A program made the translations under genes and the position numbers. A stretch of DNA of 47,595 bases from Sulfurimonas sp. (GTDB lineage Bacteria; Campylobacterota; Campylobacteria; Campylobacterales; Sulfurimonadaceae): positions 1 to 47,595 of the forward strand of contig JAQUFE010000017.1 in the NCBI GenBank assembly GCA_028684815.1, read 5' to 3'. The notes beneath the pieces were generated by a model, which had not been told where the DNA came from, did no database searches, and saw only the letters and a program-made list of their open reading frames with translations. This document shows, in pieces, positions 32,623-42,957 of the stretch (the stretch's first letter is position 1; every line of letters starts with the position of its first letter).

Positions 32623-33693
32623 CTACTCTCTGTTTAGTTCAGCTTCAACGCGTCTATTTTCAGCACGACCCTCAGCTGTAGAGTTGTCTGCTACTGGGTC
32701 AAGTTCACCTTTTCCAACAGTTGTTACTTTTGCAGTATCTACGCCATTTTCTAAAAGAATATTTTTAACAGTAGCAGCTCTTTTTTCAGAGAGTTTTTGG
32801 TTATATTCCTCACTTCCTGTGCTATCTGTGTGACCAACTATTTTAGTGTTATAGTTGTTATTTTTATTTAAAAAATCTGCATACTCTTTGATCGGTTTTT
32901 GTGAAGCTGCATCTACCTTAGTAGAGTCAAATTCAAAATTGACATTTAGCTTTATCTTGATAGGGCAACCATCGCTATTTACCGCTTGTCCAATAGGTGT
33001 ATTTGGGCATAAATCTAAAGAGTTAAGAACTCCATCTCTATCATCATCGCCATCAATTACAGCCACTGCACTTGTAGATTCTTCTTCAGTTGCTTCTTCT
33101 AGAGGCTCTTCTTTTGCTTGCTCTACTGGTTCACTCAGAGGTGCCGCTTTTTGAGAACTTTGGCCAAAAGCTAGATTTAGACCAACTTGAACTACTAGGT
33201 TGTTATCGTATCTAGCGTCATTATATTTGAGCATATAGACCGCTTCTAGTTTTAGCGCAAGCATATCAGTAAAAGGAATTTTAGCACCAACTCCTGCATT
33301 AATAAAAGCGCTATCAGTGTTTCCAGTTTCTCCTTTGTAATTTCCGCCTTTCATAGTCTCATAACCTAAACCAACCTTAGCAAGAGGGATGATTCCAGCT
33401 ACTTTTTCATACTCATAAACGCCATTTAGCGCTACGCGCCAAATTTCAGCATCTGCATTGTATGGTAGTTTGTTGGTGTTGTAATCAGCTTTTGAGTAAA
33501 AAATAGAGAGCTCAGGTTTTAGAAAAAAGTCTAGTGCGTTGTATTGAAACTCAGCCCCAAAAGTTGTATAGTCATCTAAATTAATATTTCCCTCGGCAAT
33601 GTTATAGCCAATCATAGGTGTGATTTCATAGTCTGCGGCCATCATAAGGCTTGACGATAGTAGTAGTGTTGGTATTAGAAGAAGTTTTTTCAT
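32623..33693 (-). CDS. OmpA-family outer membrane protein
   Basis: Signal peptide (about 1-19), N-terminal eight-strand beta-barrel (20-175), an acidic and serine-rich linker (about 178-215), one thrombospondin-type-3-like calcium repeat (DGDDDRDGVLNSLDLCPNTPIGQAVNSDGC), and a C-terminal OmpA peptidoglycan-binding domain (NFEFDSTKVD... VVGHTDSTG-like IVGHTDSTGSEEYNQKLSEKRA). Length is 356 residues. AAAAGGAAA precedes the ATG. Part of its linker coding region is duplicated as a decayed fragment at 31332-31413. mobA follows directly. Confidence 0.92.
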   Translation of the reverse strand: MKKLLLIPTLLLSSSLMMAADYEITPMIGYNIAEGNINLDDYTTFGAEFQYNALDFFLKPELSIFYSKADYNTNKLPYNADAEIWRVALNGVYEYEKVAGIIPLAKVGLGYETMKGGNYKGETGNTDSAFINAGVGAKIPFTDMLALKLEAVYMLKYNDARYDNNLVVQVGLNLAFGQSSQKAAPLSEPVEQAKEEPLEEATEEESTSAVAVIDGDDDRDGVLNSLDLCPNTPIGQAVNSDGCPIKIKLNVNFEFDSTKVDAASQKPIKEYADFLNKNNNYNTKIVGHTDSTGSEEYNQKLSEKRAATVKNILLENGVDTAKVTTVGKGELDPVADNSTAEGRAENRRVEAELNRE

Positions 33694-33756
33694 GTATTTC
33701 CTTTTGTTTTTTTGAATCTTATTAAAAATTAGTGAGCTAGTAGTGAGGGATAACTA

Positions 33757-35019
33757 CTAAACTCTCGGATCTGCTATATAGCCTTTTATAGCTGATATGG
33801 CCGCTACTGCTGAGTTTGCTAAATATACTTTAGAGCTTCTAGAACCCATGCGACCTACAAAGTTACGGTTAGTTGTGGATACGGCTACTTCGCCATCACC
33901 TAAAATCCCCATATATCCGCCTAAACAAGCTCCACATGTAGGATTTGAGACAACCCCTCCTGCATCTATTATAGCATCTATATAGCCTAGTCTATAAGCC
34001 TCTTTTAAAATTTGTTGAGTTCCTGGAGTGACTATTAGGCGTACATCTTCATGGACTCTTTGTCCCTTTAATATCTCCGATGCAACCTTTAAATCTCCCA
34101 AACGACCATTTGTACAGCTTCCTATAAAAGCTTGGTCTATTTTTATATTGTCTTTTACGGCTTGCGATATAGAGTGACCATTTGATGGTAAGAAAGGATA
34201 GGCGATAACTGGCTCAAGCTTAGCTACATCTATATTTAAAATTTCTACATAAGATGCATCTGCATCAGAGTAGTGAATTCTTGGTTCTCTTGCTAAATTT
34301 TTATCAGATAAAAACTCTTTTGTAACATCATCATATGCAACTATTCCACTCTTAGCCCCAGCTTCTATAGCCATGTTACACATTGAAAATCTATCATCCA
34401 TATTTAGATGCTCTATAGTGCTTCCAGTAAATTCTAGAGTCTTATATAGAGCGCCATCAACACCGATAAGGCGGATAATTTCTAAGATGATATCTTTACC
34501 AGTTGTATGTTCTTGTGGTTTTCCGCTGAGGTTTACTTTAATAGACTCTGGAACTTTAAACCAGTTTCCTCCAGTAATCATTGCAAAAGCTAAGTCAGTT
34601 GAGCCCATGCCAGTTGAGAATGCTCCGAGTGCTCCGTGAGTACAAGTGTGAGAATCCGCACCGATAATAACATCGCCTGGAACTACAAGTCCTTTTTCAG
34701 GTAAAAGAGCGTGCTCGATTCCCATATCTTTTTCATCAAAAAAGTTTTTAAGGTTATGTTTTTTTGCAAAATCACGGCTTATTCTAGCTTGGTTTGCAGA
34801 TGCAATGTCTTTTGCTGGAATAAAGTGGTCTAAAACTATAGAAAAACCATCTGGATTTGCTAGCTTTGTAGCGCCACTCTCATCAAATGCTTTGATAGAT
34901 ATAGGAGTTGTAATGTCATTTCCAATAACCATGTCAATATTAGAACGGACAATCTCGCCTGCAAAAACCTTTTTGCCAACATGTTGTGAAAATATTTTCT
35001 CTGTTATAGTTTGAGCCAT
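33757..35019 (-). CDS. leuC: 3-isopropylmalate dehydratase large subunit (LeuC/HacA type)
   Basis: Aconitase-family enzyme of leucine synthesis. The [4Fe-4S] ligands lie in IGSCTNGR and in NPTCGACLGG. The substrate segment GADSHTCTHGALGAFSTGMGSTDLA is conserved. At 420 residues it belongs to the shorter class also used by archaea and by homoaconitase. The small subunit leuD is not adjacent, so it is either elsewhere or unlinked. The gene is alone on the minus strand, with a 63-bp gap to ompA. An upstream AAAGGTTTATTATG start has a modest ribosome site. Confidence 0.93.
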   Translation of the reverse strand: MAQTITEKIFSQHVGKKVFAGEIVRSNIDMVIGNDITTPISIKAFDESGATKLANPDGFSIVLDHFIPAKDIASANQARISRDFAKKHNLKNFFDEKDMGIEHALLPEKGLVVPGDVIIGADSHTCTHGALGAFSTGMGSTDLAFAMITGGNWFKVPESIKVNLSGKPQEHTTGKDIILEIIRLIGVDGALYKTLEFTGSTIEHLNMDDRFSMCNMAIEAGAKSGIVAYDDVTKEFLSDKNLAREPRIHYSDADASYVEILNIDVAKLEPVIAYPFLPSNGHSISQAVKDNIKIDQAFIGSCTNGRLGDLKVASEILKGQRVHEDVRLIVTPGTQQILKEAYRLGYIDAIIDAGGVVSNPTCGACLGGYMGILGDGEVAVSTTNRNFVGRMGSRSSKVYLANSAVAAISAIKGYIADPRV

Positions 35020-35101
35020 AATAAACCTTTTTATAAGTAATAATTTCGCGATTATACCATTTAAGATTTAAAATTTAAGTGAAGAGATGATAAGTACAAA
35101 A

Positions 35102-35614
35102 TTAAGATTCATACTTAAGAACCTTTTTTGTAAAAGTGCTAGAGCAAAAAAACATAGACATAAAGATAGGGTTTATGCTTACAAAATCATTTTTAGAATC
35201 TTCTACAATTTCAAATGCAGTAAATTCAAAACCCTCCGCTTCATTATCATCTCTTGGAGTTATTGTAAATTTGATTGGGGATATGGTTTTTACCATATTT
35301 AGTATTTTTTTTCTTTTGTTAACACTCTCTTCATCTAAGATATTGAAGTCTAAACCCTCTGAACTCTTGCGCGTATGTATAATTTCTTCTAAAACATCTA
35401 TTTTATCTTTGAAAACTGACTTGTTCCATGATATACTAAGTTTTTGCGAGACAATTTTTCTATCTTTATGCATTAAAGCATTTGGTTTGATCTCTTTCAT
35501 TTTCTCAATAAGACCTAGTAAATAGTTGGCTCCGCCGGCTTTTTGAGCTAGTTTAGAGATTAAAAGATGGAGTAGTTCTTTTGTATTTTCGTTTTGTTTG
35601 TTAAAATTGCACAT
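35102..35614 (-). CDS. Unrecognised 170-residue protein
   Basis: Family not recognised. The protein is basic, soluble and mostly helical in its first half (NTKELLHLLISKLAQKAGGANYLLGLIEKMKEI). The second half is more beta-rich (SPIKFTITPRDDNEAEGFEFTAFEIV) and the C-terminus is hydrophobic. AAAGGGAAATAAGC precedes the ATG. The antisense frame over it (35136-35525) shows fewer coding signs and I treat it as a shadow. It is divergent from nifS. Confidence 0.65.
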   Translation of the reverse strand: MCNFNKQNENTKELLHLLISKLAQKAGGANYLLGLIEKMKEIKPNALMHKDRKIVSQKLSISWNKSVFKDKIDVLEEIIHTRKSSEGLDFNILDEESVNKRKKILNMVKTISPIKFTITPRDDNEAEGFEFTAFEIVEDSKNDFVSINPIFMSMFFCSSTFTKKVLKYES

Positions 35615-35718
35615 GCTTATTTCCCTTTTAGATGGAATTATACCTTAAATAAAAGTGTAAGTCAGTTTAGTTTAAGCATAACATAATAACAAACTTTATA
35701 TGATGTCAAAAGTGAAAG

Positions 35719-35735
35719 AAGACAAAAATTGTCTT
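35719..35735 (+). promoter_or_regulatory. Palindrome upstream of nifS
   Basis: A 7-bp perfect inverted repeat AAGACAA-AAA-TTGTCTT, 33 bp before the nifS start. It may be an operator for an Fe-S or iron regulator, but I cannot name the factor. No strong terminator character on either strand. Confidence 0.4.
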
Positions 35736-35764
35736 AATTAGAAACAACTCTACATTAAAGGTAA

Positions 35765-36982
<1,218 letters not shown>

Positions 36983-37038
36983 GTGAGTTGATGATGACGC
37001 CCGATATCGTGATAAAATAAAATTAAGGAAATAAAGTT

Positions 37039-38013
37039 ATGGCAAAAGCAGATATGTTAGGCGAGTCCCTATGGGACGCGTATTCAAATAAAGTAACAAC
37101 ACTGATGAACAACCCTCAACATCAAGGGGAGATTAGCGAAGCAGAAGCAGAGTCTCGTGGTAATCAACTTATCGTTGCAGACTTTGGTGCAGAGAGCTGT
37201 GGGGATGCTGTTCGTTTGTATTGGGAGATTGACCCATCAAATGATATGATTGTAAATTCAAAGTTTAAGAGTTTTGGTTGCGGAACTGCTATTGCATCTT
37301 CTGATATTATGACTGAGCTTTGTATTGGTAAAACGGTAGACCAAGCCGTAAAAATTACAAATATAGATGTTGAGTTTGCACTTCGTGATGATCCAGATAC
37401 TCCAGCCGTTCCACCTCAAAAGATGCACTGCTCAGTTATGGCTTACGATGTTATAAAAAAAGCAGCAGGACTTTACAAAGGTGTAGATGCTGAGAGTTTT
37501 GAAGAAGAGATTATCGTTTGTGAGTGTGCAAGAGTTAGTCTAAGCACTCTAAGAGAAGTTATCCGTTTAAATGATTTAACAACTATTGAGCAAATAACAG
37601 ACTACACGAAAGCTGGTGGTTTTTGTAAGAGCTGTATTAGACCAGGTGGGCACGAAGAGAGAGAGTGGTACTTGGTAGATATTTTAAGAGATACAAGGAA
37701 AGAGATGGATGAGGAAAAAATGAAAGCAGCAGCTGATGCTGGTGCAACTGGAGACTTTGCTAACATGACACTTGTTCAGCAGATAAAAGCAGTTGATGCT
37801 GTGATAGATGAGAGCGTTCGCCAATTCCTTATCATGGATGGTGGAGATATGGAAGTAATAGACATCAAAAAAAGTGATGAATATATAGATATCTATATCC
37901 GTTATCTAGGTGCTTGTAACGGCTGTGCTTCATCAGCAACTGGTACACTATATGCGATAGAATCAACTCTAAAAGAGAAACTTTCTAAAAACATTAGAGT
38001 TTTACCAATTTAA
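37039..38013 (+). CDS. nifU: Fe-S scaffold protein NifU (three-domain)
   Basis: Scaffold on which NifS builds Fe-S clusters. Three domains are seen: an N-terminal IscU-like domain with C54, C81 and C131; a central [2Fe-2S] BFD-like domain with C161, C163, C196 and C199; and a C-terminal NFU domain with the CNGC pair in YLGACNGCASSATG. Length is 324 residues, usual for the full type. AAGGAAATAAAG precedes the ATG. A set of three hairpins begins 3 nt after the stop codon. Confidence 0.96.
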   Translation: MAKADMLGESLWDAYSNKVTTLMNNPQHQGEISEAEAESRGNQLIVADFGAESCGDAVRLYWEIDPSNDMIVNSKFKSFGCGTAIASSDIMTELCIGKTVDQAVKITNIDVEFALRDDPDTPAVPPQKMHCSVMAYDVIKKAAGLYKGVDAESFEEEIIVCECARVSLSTLREVIRLNDLTTIEQITDYTKAGGFCKSCIRPGGHEEREWYLVDILRDTRKEMDEEKMKAAADAGATGDFANMTLVQQIKAVDAVIDESVRQFLIMDGGDMEVIDIKKSDEYIDIYIRYLGACNGCASSATGTLYAIESTLKEKLSKNIRVLPI

Positions 38014-38015
38014 TG

Positions 38016-38086
38016 CCCTTGGCTTTGAGCGTATGGAATATTTTTCATAGAAAAATGTTCACGGAAGCTCAAAATAGAGCCAAGGG
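38016..38086 (+). terminator. Long, nearly perfect hairpin after nifU
   Basis: A 71-nt hairpin with outer stem CCCTTGGCT / AGCCAAGGG (38016-38024 and 38078-38086). The middle stem is TTGAGC / GCTCAA (38025-38030 and 38067-38072). The inner stem pairs GAATATTTTTC with GAAAAATGTTC around an ATA loop, with one G-U pair. No T tract follows. It could be a terminator, a 3'-end stabiliser or part of a small RNA. Confidence 0.6.
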
Positions 38087-38259
38087 TACTTCACTATATA
38101 TGCTTGAGCGAGGTTAAAATCTCGCTTCCCTATATTTTAAACTGATAAGCAAAGTGCTTATCTAGCTAGATGCAAAGACTAACCCCGCAAAACCATACAA
38201 ATCTATAGTAAAAAATCCAAAAAAACCACTACAATGCGATATCAATATTAGGTACGCAA
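38087..38259. other. Remainder of the nifU spacer with two further hairpins
   Basis: No gene. A 6-bp stem AGCGAG / CTCGCT (38107-38112 and 38121-38126) is followed by an 8-bp stem GATAAGCA-AAG-TGCTTATC (38144-38162). The rest is unremarkable sequence leading to the oxygenase gene. Confidence 0.5.
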
Positions 38260-38850
38260 ATGCACCAAACAATATACTCAAAAATAACAGATGCCCTAGT
38301 CGATGTTGGATATATTGTGATAGAAGATGCCATAAGCAAAAACCTCTCACAACGACTTCTAAAAGATGCAATAATTGAAAACAATTTTAAGCCCGCTGGG
38401 ATTTCAGATGCAAAGAAAATAGATACAAGCAGAAGACGAGATAGAATCCACTGGTTAGATGATGACGGCTCAGTTAGAAGTGAATTTTTAGCCTTTACAG
38501 ATGGGTTTAAAGAGTACCTAAATAGAACTCTTTTTATGGTGCTTACATATTATGAAAGCCATTACTCTATCTATAGAAAAGGCGATTTTTATGAGACACA
38601 CTTAGATGCGTTTAAAAACTCTAAAAACCGTGTTGTTACAACTGTTTACTATCTAAACAGAGAGTGGCAAGAGGGAGATGGCGGAGAGTTAGTTATCTAT
38701 AATGAAGATGGAAGTTTTCTAAAAAAGGTAGAACCAAGGGCAGACACTCTGGTGGTGTTTTTAAGTGAGAGATTTCCACATGAAGTTTTGCCAGCTATAA
38801 AAAAAAGATACTCAATAGCTGGATGGTTTAGAGTGGATAAGAGAGTCTAG
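38260..38850 (+). CDS. 2-oxoglutarate/Fe(II)-dependent oxygenase (prolyl hydroxylase-like)
   Basis: Jelly-roll oxygenase with the iron triad H114-x-D116 (YETHLDAF) and H174 (RFPHEVLP), and a 2-oxoglutarate-binding Arg in SIAGWFRVDKR. It resembles the P4Hc/SM-20 group that hydroxylates proline in proteins, including PiuC-like and YbiX-like relatives. Length is 196 residues. The substrate is unknown. It is monocistronic with no clear ribosome site before the ATG (TACGCAA), so the start could be slightly different. Confidence 0.85.
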   Translation: MHQTIYSKITDALVDVGYIVIEDAISKNLSQRLLKDAIIENNFKPAGISDAKKIDTSRRRDRIHWLDDDGSVRSEFLAFTDGFKEYLNRTLFMVLTYYESHYSIYRKGDFYETHLDAFKNSKNRVVTTVYYLNREWQEGDGGELVIYNEDGSFLKKVEPRADTLVVFLSERFPHEVLPAIKKRYSIAGWFRVDKRV

Positions 38851-38957
38851 TAAAAATTTACAATGTAACTGATTTTTCTGTTGGCATGATGCTTTAAAAA
38901 AAGGTAAGCAATAGAAGATGCCAAAGAGACTACTCTATAGTTCTTTGGCTACTATCG

Positions 38958-39269
38958 TTATCTCCAGTAGTTATTTGCGATAGCGATGGTTTGAAACTCT
39001 ATGGCTACAAGTTCTACTGCGTACATTAAGAGTTTAGGGTCATCTTGGTACTTTTTTCTAACTGCATGCTTGATTTTTGAATCTCCTTGAATAGCTCCTA
39101 CGGTTTTTCTAACCATTTTAATAGCTAGCATCCGCCCCTCAAGAGGTGTCTTTGTGATCAAGCTTGGCATGTAGTCATCACCGCTTTTCATATCTGCAGC
39201 TTGCGCATAACTGAGAGTTGTGAGTGACAAGAAAGAGACCAATAACATCGATTTTAGTATATTTTTCAT
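38958..39269 (-). CDS. Small exported protein, unrecognised
   Basis: Signal peptide (1-24, SYAQA cleavage) followed by a 79-residue helical, basic mature part (ITKTPLEGRMLAIKMVRKTVGAIQGDSKIKHAVRKKYQDDPKLLMYAVELVAIEFQTIAIANNYW). Family not recognised. A very strong GGAGGATTATA precedes the ATG. It lies 23 bp downstream of the terminator of the two-component operon on the same strand, so it might be made from read-through or its own promoter. Confidence 0.75.
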   Translation of the reverse strand: MKNILKSMLLVSFLSLTTLSYAQAADMKSGDDYMPSLITKTPLEGRMLAIKMVRKTVGAIQGDSKIKHAVRKKYQDDPKLLMYAVELVAIEFQTIAIANNYWR

Positions 39270-39292
39270 TATAATCCTCCTTAGTGATAAAA

Positions 39293-39327
39293 AGCTAGGA
39301 TTTTACAAAAAAATTAAAATCCTAGCT
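39293..39327 (-). terminator. Intrinsic terminator after the two-component operon
   Basis: A 13-bp perfect stem AGCTAGGATTTTA / TAAAATCCTAGCT (39293-39305 and 39315-39327). On the minus strand it is followed by TTTTTA, so it acts in the direction of the kinase operon. The next gene's ribosome site begins about 12 nt further on. Confidence 0.8.
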
Positions 39328-39470
39328 AGCTTATTTGCAAATACTTTGTTTTGCTAAACACCGCCTGTTTTTTAGTAGAAGAAGTATAACATAAATTGAT
39401 ATTTTGTGAAATTACTTCTTCGTTAATGGCTCTAAAGTTGAGAGTTGTCCTCAAATATATCTCAATGGCA
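39328..39470. other. Short spacer after the kinase gene
   Basis: No gene. A minus-strand open frame (39326-39556) spans it and overlaps the kinase 3' end in another frame. It has no ribosome site and unusual composition, so I do not call it. Confidence 0.5.
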
Positions 39471-40658
39471 TTATAGTCGTAACATGGTTTGATATTTTGA
39501 ATCGGTACTATGGATATCAAGCTCCCATTTATAGTAATTACAAAGAGTTTTTGCAATCTCTAGACCCTTTCCAGTAGAGTAAATGATTTTATTTTTATCT
39601 CTTGATATTGGGTTTGTGATGCTAAGAATAGTTTGTCTGTAATGGATGTGAATCGTTGCTGCTTTTAGGCTGTGGTTAATAGTGTTTTCAATAAGAATCC
39701 GTAGCACTCTTTTGTAGGCTTCTGTGGGGAGACTTAAAGTCGCTTCTTGCGGCATATCTATATCAAATGTGAGCTCTCTATGCTCCCATAAAGGTTGAAG
39801 CTCTTCTATAATATGCAAGACAGATTTTTTTAGGTGGATTTTTTCTACCTTTTGGCTAACTTTGCGTGAGTGCAAAATTTTACTAATCTTGTTTGAGATC
39901 TCATCTATCTCTTTTTTTGCTTCTTGGCTCGACTCTTCACTCCATCCCCCTTTTTGGTTTGCCAAATCTATACGCAAACAGAGTTGGGCAAGAGGAGTTT
40001 TAAGTTCATGAGTAAGTGCCTTCATAGATTGATATTGTGCTTTTTGCAAACTACTGATTCGTTTTTGAAGTGATGCAATAGCATCACGGAGTGTGATTAT
40101 TTCCGAACCACCAGTTACTTTTTCTGGCTTTTCATCAGGGTCTTCACAAGTGAGACAGTGCTTTACTAGCTTATTAAAAGGGATAAATAAAAGTCGCACA
40201 AGAAAGTAGATAAGAAGAGATGTAAAAACAAAGCCAAGGATAAAGAAAACCCAGCGATCACTAATCATATTGATAAGTTCTTCATTGATTTTTGCAGTTG
40301 AAGAACTTACAGCAAAGTAGCCTCCATTAGATAATTTTTTAAATTGATATATCCGCTCTTTATTTGTTAGAGGTTTGTCCAGAAGAAACTCTATCTTGAT
40401 ATCATGAATCAATCCTCCTTGAAGCACATTGAAAAGTTGTGGATGCTGATACATCTGTGTTTGCATTGTCTTTGAGTACTCTTTTGTATCGAACTCAATA
40501 GAGAACATATTTGTCAAAAAAGAGAGACTTCGGTTTAAGCATTTGTGCATATGTTGATGGTAGATGCCAGAGAGTCCATAGCCAAAAATAAGAACAGAGA
40601 CGATGGTCATTCCTAAAGATACGGCAAGGATTTTTCCTTTAAATGTTTTTAAGAGCAT
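39471..40658 (-). CDS. Sensor histidine kinase
   Basis: Membrane sensor with two helices (7-30 and 136-158) flanking a short periplasmic region of about 100 residues. The phosphorylation site is H217 in MKALTHELKTPLAQ. The N box is ENTINHS. The G2-like segment is STGKGLEIAKTL. The G1 box is poor (SITNPISRD rather than DNGxGI). It overlaps the response regulator gene upstream by 20 nt, so the pair is co-transcribed. It sits opposite a porin and a flavoprotein, the likely targets. Confidence 0.92.
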   Translation of the reverse strand: MLLKTFKGKILAVSLGMTIVSVLIFGYGLSGIYHQHMHKCLNRSLSFLTNMFSIEFDTKEYSKTMQTQMYQHPQLFNVLQGGLIHDIKIEFLLDKPLTNKERIYQFKKLSNGGYFAVSSSTAKINEELINMISDRWVFFILGFVFTSLLIYFLVRLLFIPFNKLVKHCLTCEDPDEKPEKVTGGSEIITLRDAIASLQKRISSLQKAQYQSMKALTHELKTPLAQLCLRIDLANQKGGWSEESSQEAKKEIDEISNKISKILHSRKVSQKVEKIHLKKSVLHIIEELQPLWEHRELTFDIDMPQEATLSLPTEAYKRVLRILIENTINHSLKAATIHIHYRQTILSITNPISRDKNKIIYSTGKGLEIAKTLCNYYKWELDIHSTDSKYQTMLRL

Positions 40659-41289
40659 AGCCCCTTCCTTTAAGTGTTTCTATGGGGTTTATGGGAAGTT
40701 TTTTACGGATATTGCTGATGATGACATCAATAGTGTTAGAGCTCATAGAGGTGGGATCGTTATAAATTGCATTTGCGATATCATCACGCGTTAAGATCTT
40801 ATCAGGATGAGCTGCTAGAAAAAAGAGAAGGTCGTGCTCTTTTTTGGAGAGGTGCAATAGTTGCTGCTCATAGCGAAGTTGTTCAAGTTTGATATCTATA
40901 TAAAGCCCATCTATCTCAATAATATCAGGAGCATGGCGATAAACTAGAGCATCTATTCGCATCTTAAGTTCTCTTAGGTCATAAGGCTTTTCAAGATAGT
41001 CATCTGCCCCAGCACTCAAACCAGCAATGCGCTCCTCCACTCCTCCATAAGCACTTGCAATCATTACGGCACAAGAGGGCTGTAGTTTTTTGAGCTTTGG
41101 AATAATCTCCATGCCCTCATCGACTCCAGAGAGATTTCTATCTAGCAAAAGTGCTTCATAAACGAAGCTCTCTATATAAACATAGCTCTCTTCAAGCGAG
41201 CCTAACGCATCAACTGTGTAAAAGGGTGCGAGAGCATCGCTTAGCATAGCTCTCATTTTATTATCATCTTCTATTATAAGTATTCTCAT
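40639..41289 (-). CDS. OmpR-family response regulator
   Basis: Receiver domain with acidic pocket D8-D9, phospho-acceptor D50 (LLLDRNLSG) and K101 (LEKPYDLREL), followed by a winged-helix DNA-binding domain (about 125-216, HLSKKEHDLLFFLAAHPDKILTRDDIANAIY). Length is 216 residues. It overlaps the kinase gene by 20 nt, and its start is 127 bp before the porin start in the opposite direction. It probably regulates the porin-flavoprotein operon; this is inferred from position. Confidence 0.93.
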   Translation of the reverse strand: MRILIIEDDNKMRAMLSDALAPFYTVDALGSLEESYVYIESFVYEALLLDRNLSGVDEGMEIIPKLKKLQPSCAVMIASAYGGVEERIAGLSAGADDYLEKPYDLRELKMRIDALVYRHAPDIIEIDGLYIDIKLEQLRYEQQLLHLSKKEHDLLFFLAAHPDKILTRDDIANAIYNDPTSMSSNTIDVIISNIRKKLPINPIETLKGRGYALKNI

Positions 41290-41336
41290 GCCAACTATTA
41301 TAGTTTATTATATCTATGGAGATTCTTTTATAACAC

Positions 41337-41361
41337 AAAATCATCACATTTTAATGATTTT
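41337..41361 (+). promoter_or_regulatory. Inverted repeat in the divergent porin/response-regulator promoter
   Basis: An 8-bp perfect inverted repeat AAAATCAT-N9-ATGATTTT in the 127-bp region between the two starts. It is a candidate binding site for the divergent response regulator. Confidence 0.4.
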
Positions 41362-41416
41362 TTCATCTAAGACAAGTAAAATTCCACTGATATCAAAAAT
41401 CTTAAGGAGAAAAGAG

Positions 41417-42928
41417 ATGAGAAAAGGGATCGTTTTATCGCTTAGTGCACTTATTGCAACACAAGCTATGGGGGCTGAAAATTTAGTTGATATGTTTAAA
41501 AATGGAAAAAGTGAGGGTTATGTTCGCTTACACCATATCAATGAATCAACATCAAGAAATATTGCTATTACAGGAAGTGTGGTGGGAGGTAAACTCAAAT
41601 ACCAAACAGACTCACTTGTTGGGCTTAGCTTTGGTACGGCAGTTTATGCAACACATGATACAAGTCTTACAGATTGGGACAGATTGAGCCATGATGGTTA
41701 TAACCAAGTTGCAGGTGGGCTTTTAGGAAATAAAGAACTTGGAGCTGATGGAAGATTCGAGAACTATGCAACTATTGGTGAGGCTTTTGTGCAGTATGCT
41801 TATTCAAAATCAAATGTGAAGTTTGGAAGACAAGAGTTCCAAAGTCCAATGACAAAGAGTGAAGTAACGCTTATTCCAAATCTTTATCAAGGGATAGTAG
41901 CAACTGTAGGAGAGATCGAAAATATGAAGATCCAAGCTGCATATATCACAGATATAATGTTTGGTACGCGCGCTACCACTGAGGCTCAACTTTTGGGTGA
42001 TACTGTTTATGGTATTACAGCTGGTGCAGGTTTTGGACACTATAGACCAACATTTGGAAAACAAAAGTTTATGTCAATGGGTGAGGCTGCATTTGGTCCT
42101 ATTGGTGGTGATACGGCTATGAGCCAACCAGGTATTAATAACAAGAACGATAACGATAATGGGCTTATAGCACTTGGTGTAGAGTATGGACAAGAAGGTC
42201 CAATAGCTGCGCGTGTATGGGACTACTATGCAAAAGATATGTTTAATACAATCTATGCAGATATTGATTATAAGATGAAGCTCTCAGCTGCTAATCTTAT
42301 GTTTAGTGCTCAAGTATTGCATCAAAAAGATGTCGGAAACTTTACAGATTCTGGGGCAGGAGCAGCATTTAAGGCAGAGCAAACTGTTGTTGGCATCTCA
42401 CATACCCCATCACAGCAAGACCCATTATATAAAACAAGGTTAAGTGAAAGTGATGGTGGTATAGATGCTCTTTATTTTGCTCTTCAAGCAAAAGCAAAAA
42501 TAAAAGATTTTGTTTTTATAGCGGCATATAGTAAAAATACAAAAGGGCATGTGATTGATCCTTGGGGTGGAAACTTTGGATACACAAGTACAATCTTCTC
42601 GCGTAATGAAAACCGTGCAGATACAGATGCTTACAAGCTAGGCTTTAACTATGACTTTAAAAATCTTGGTCTTGAAGGATTGCAGTTTATCTATAACTAT
42701 GGTTCATATAAAAGTGATGTAGAAGCAACAAACTACTTTGTAAATAATGCATGGACAGGGATGTCTGGAACACACACTGAAAACTCTGATGAGCATGATT
42801 TTCACCTTTTTTACCAAGTTCCATCGTACAAAAAGATGTGGGTAAGACTCTTTCATGTAGAGCGTAAAAATGATACACGAAAATACAATCAAGCGCATAC
42901 TCGTCTTGTTGCGAATGTAGCATTTTAA
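41417..42928 (+). CDS. Outer membrane porin (OprD/MOMP-like)
   Basis: Signal peptide (1-20, ATQAMGAEN) and a long beta-barrel ending in the typical C-terminal phenylalanine (VANVAF). The repeated amphipathic strands (for example VRLHHINESTSRNIAITGS, GLSFGTAVYATHDTSL, and LGVEYGQEGPIAARVWDYYAKDMFNTIYADIDYKMKL) fit the Campylobacterota OprD-like porins. ATG 41417 is chosen because AAGGAG lies 7 nt before it; upstream in-frame Met codons lack one. Length is 503 residues. It precedes the second FCSD-type flavoprotein by 29 bp. Confidence 0.88.
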   Translation: MRKGIVLSLSALIATQAMGAENLVDMFKNGKSEGYVRLHHINESTSRNIAITGSVVGGKLKYQTDSLVGLSFGTAVYATHDTSLTDWDRLSHDGYNQVAGGLLGNKELGADGRFENYATIGEAFVQYAYSKSNVKFGRQEFQSPMTKSEVTLIPNLYQGIVATVGEIENMKIQAAYITDIMFGTRATTEAQLLGDTVYGITAGAGFGHYRPTFGKQKFMSMGEAAFGPIGGDTAMSQPGINNKNDNDNGLIALGVEYGQEGPIAARVWDYYAKDMFNTIYADIDYKMKLSAANLMFSAQVLHQKDVGNFTDSGAGAAFKAEQTVVGISHTPSQQDPLYKTRLSESDGGIDALYFALQAKAKIKDFVFIAAYSKNTKGHVIDPWGGNFGYTSTIFSRNENRADTDAYKLGFNYDFKNLGLEGLQFIYNYGSYKSDVEATNYFVNNAWTGMSGTHTENSDEHDFHLFYQVPSYKKMWVRLFHVERKNDTRKYNQAHTRLVANVAF

Positions 42929-42957
42929 AAAATCTAAAACAAACAAAGGAGATAGAC

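Noticed and set aside
37039..38013. nifS, nifU and NifX-type proteins considered as signs of nitrogen fixation.
   Set aside because: No nifHDK or nifEN genes are present, and NifS/NifU serve general Fe-S assembly in this phylum.
39326..39556. Minus-strand 76-residue frame after the kinase gene.
   Set aside because: It overlaps the kinase 3' end out of frame, lacks a ribosome site and shows no family likeness; the kinase itself ends normally.
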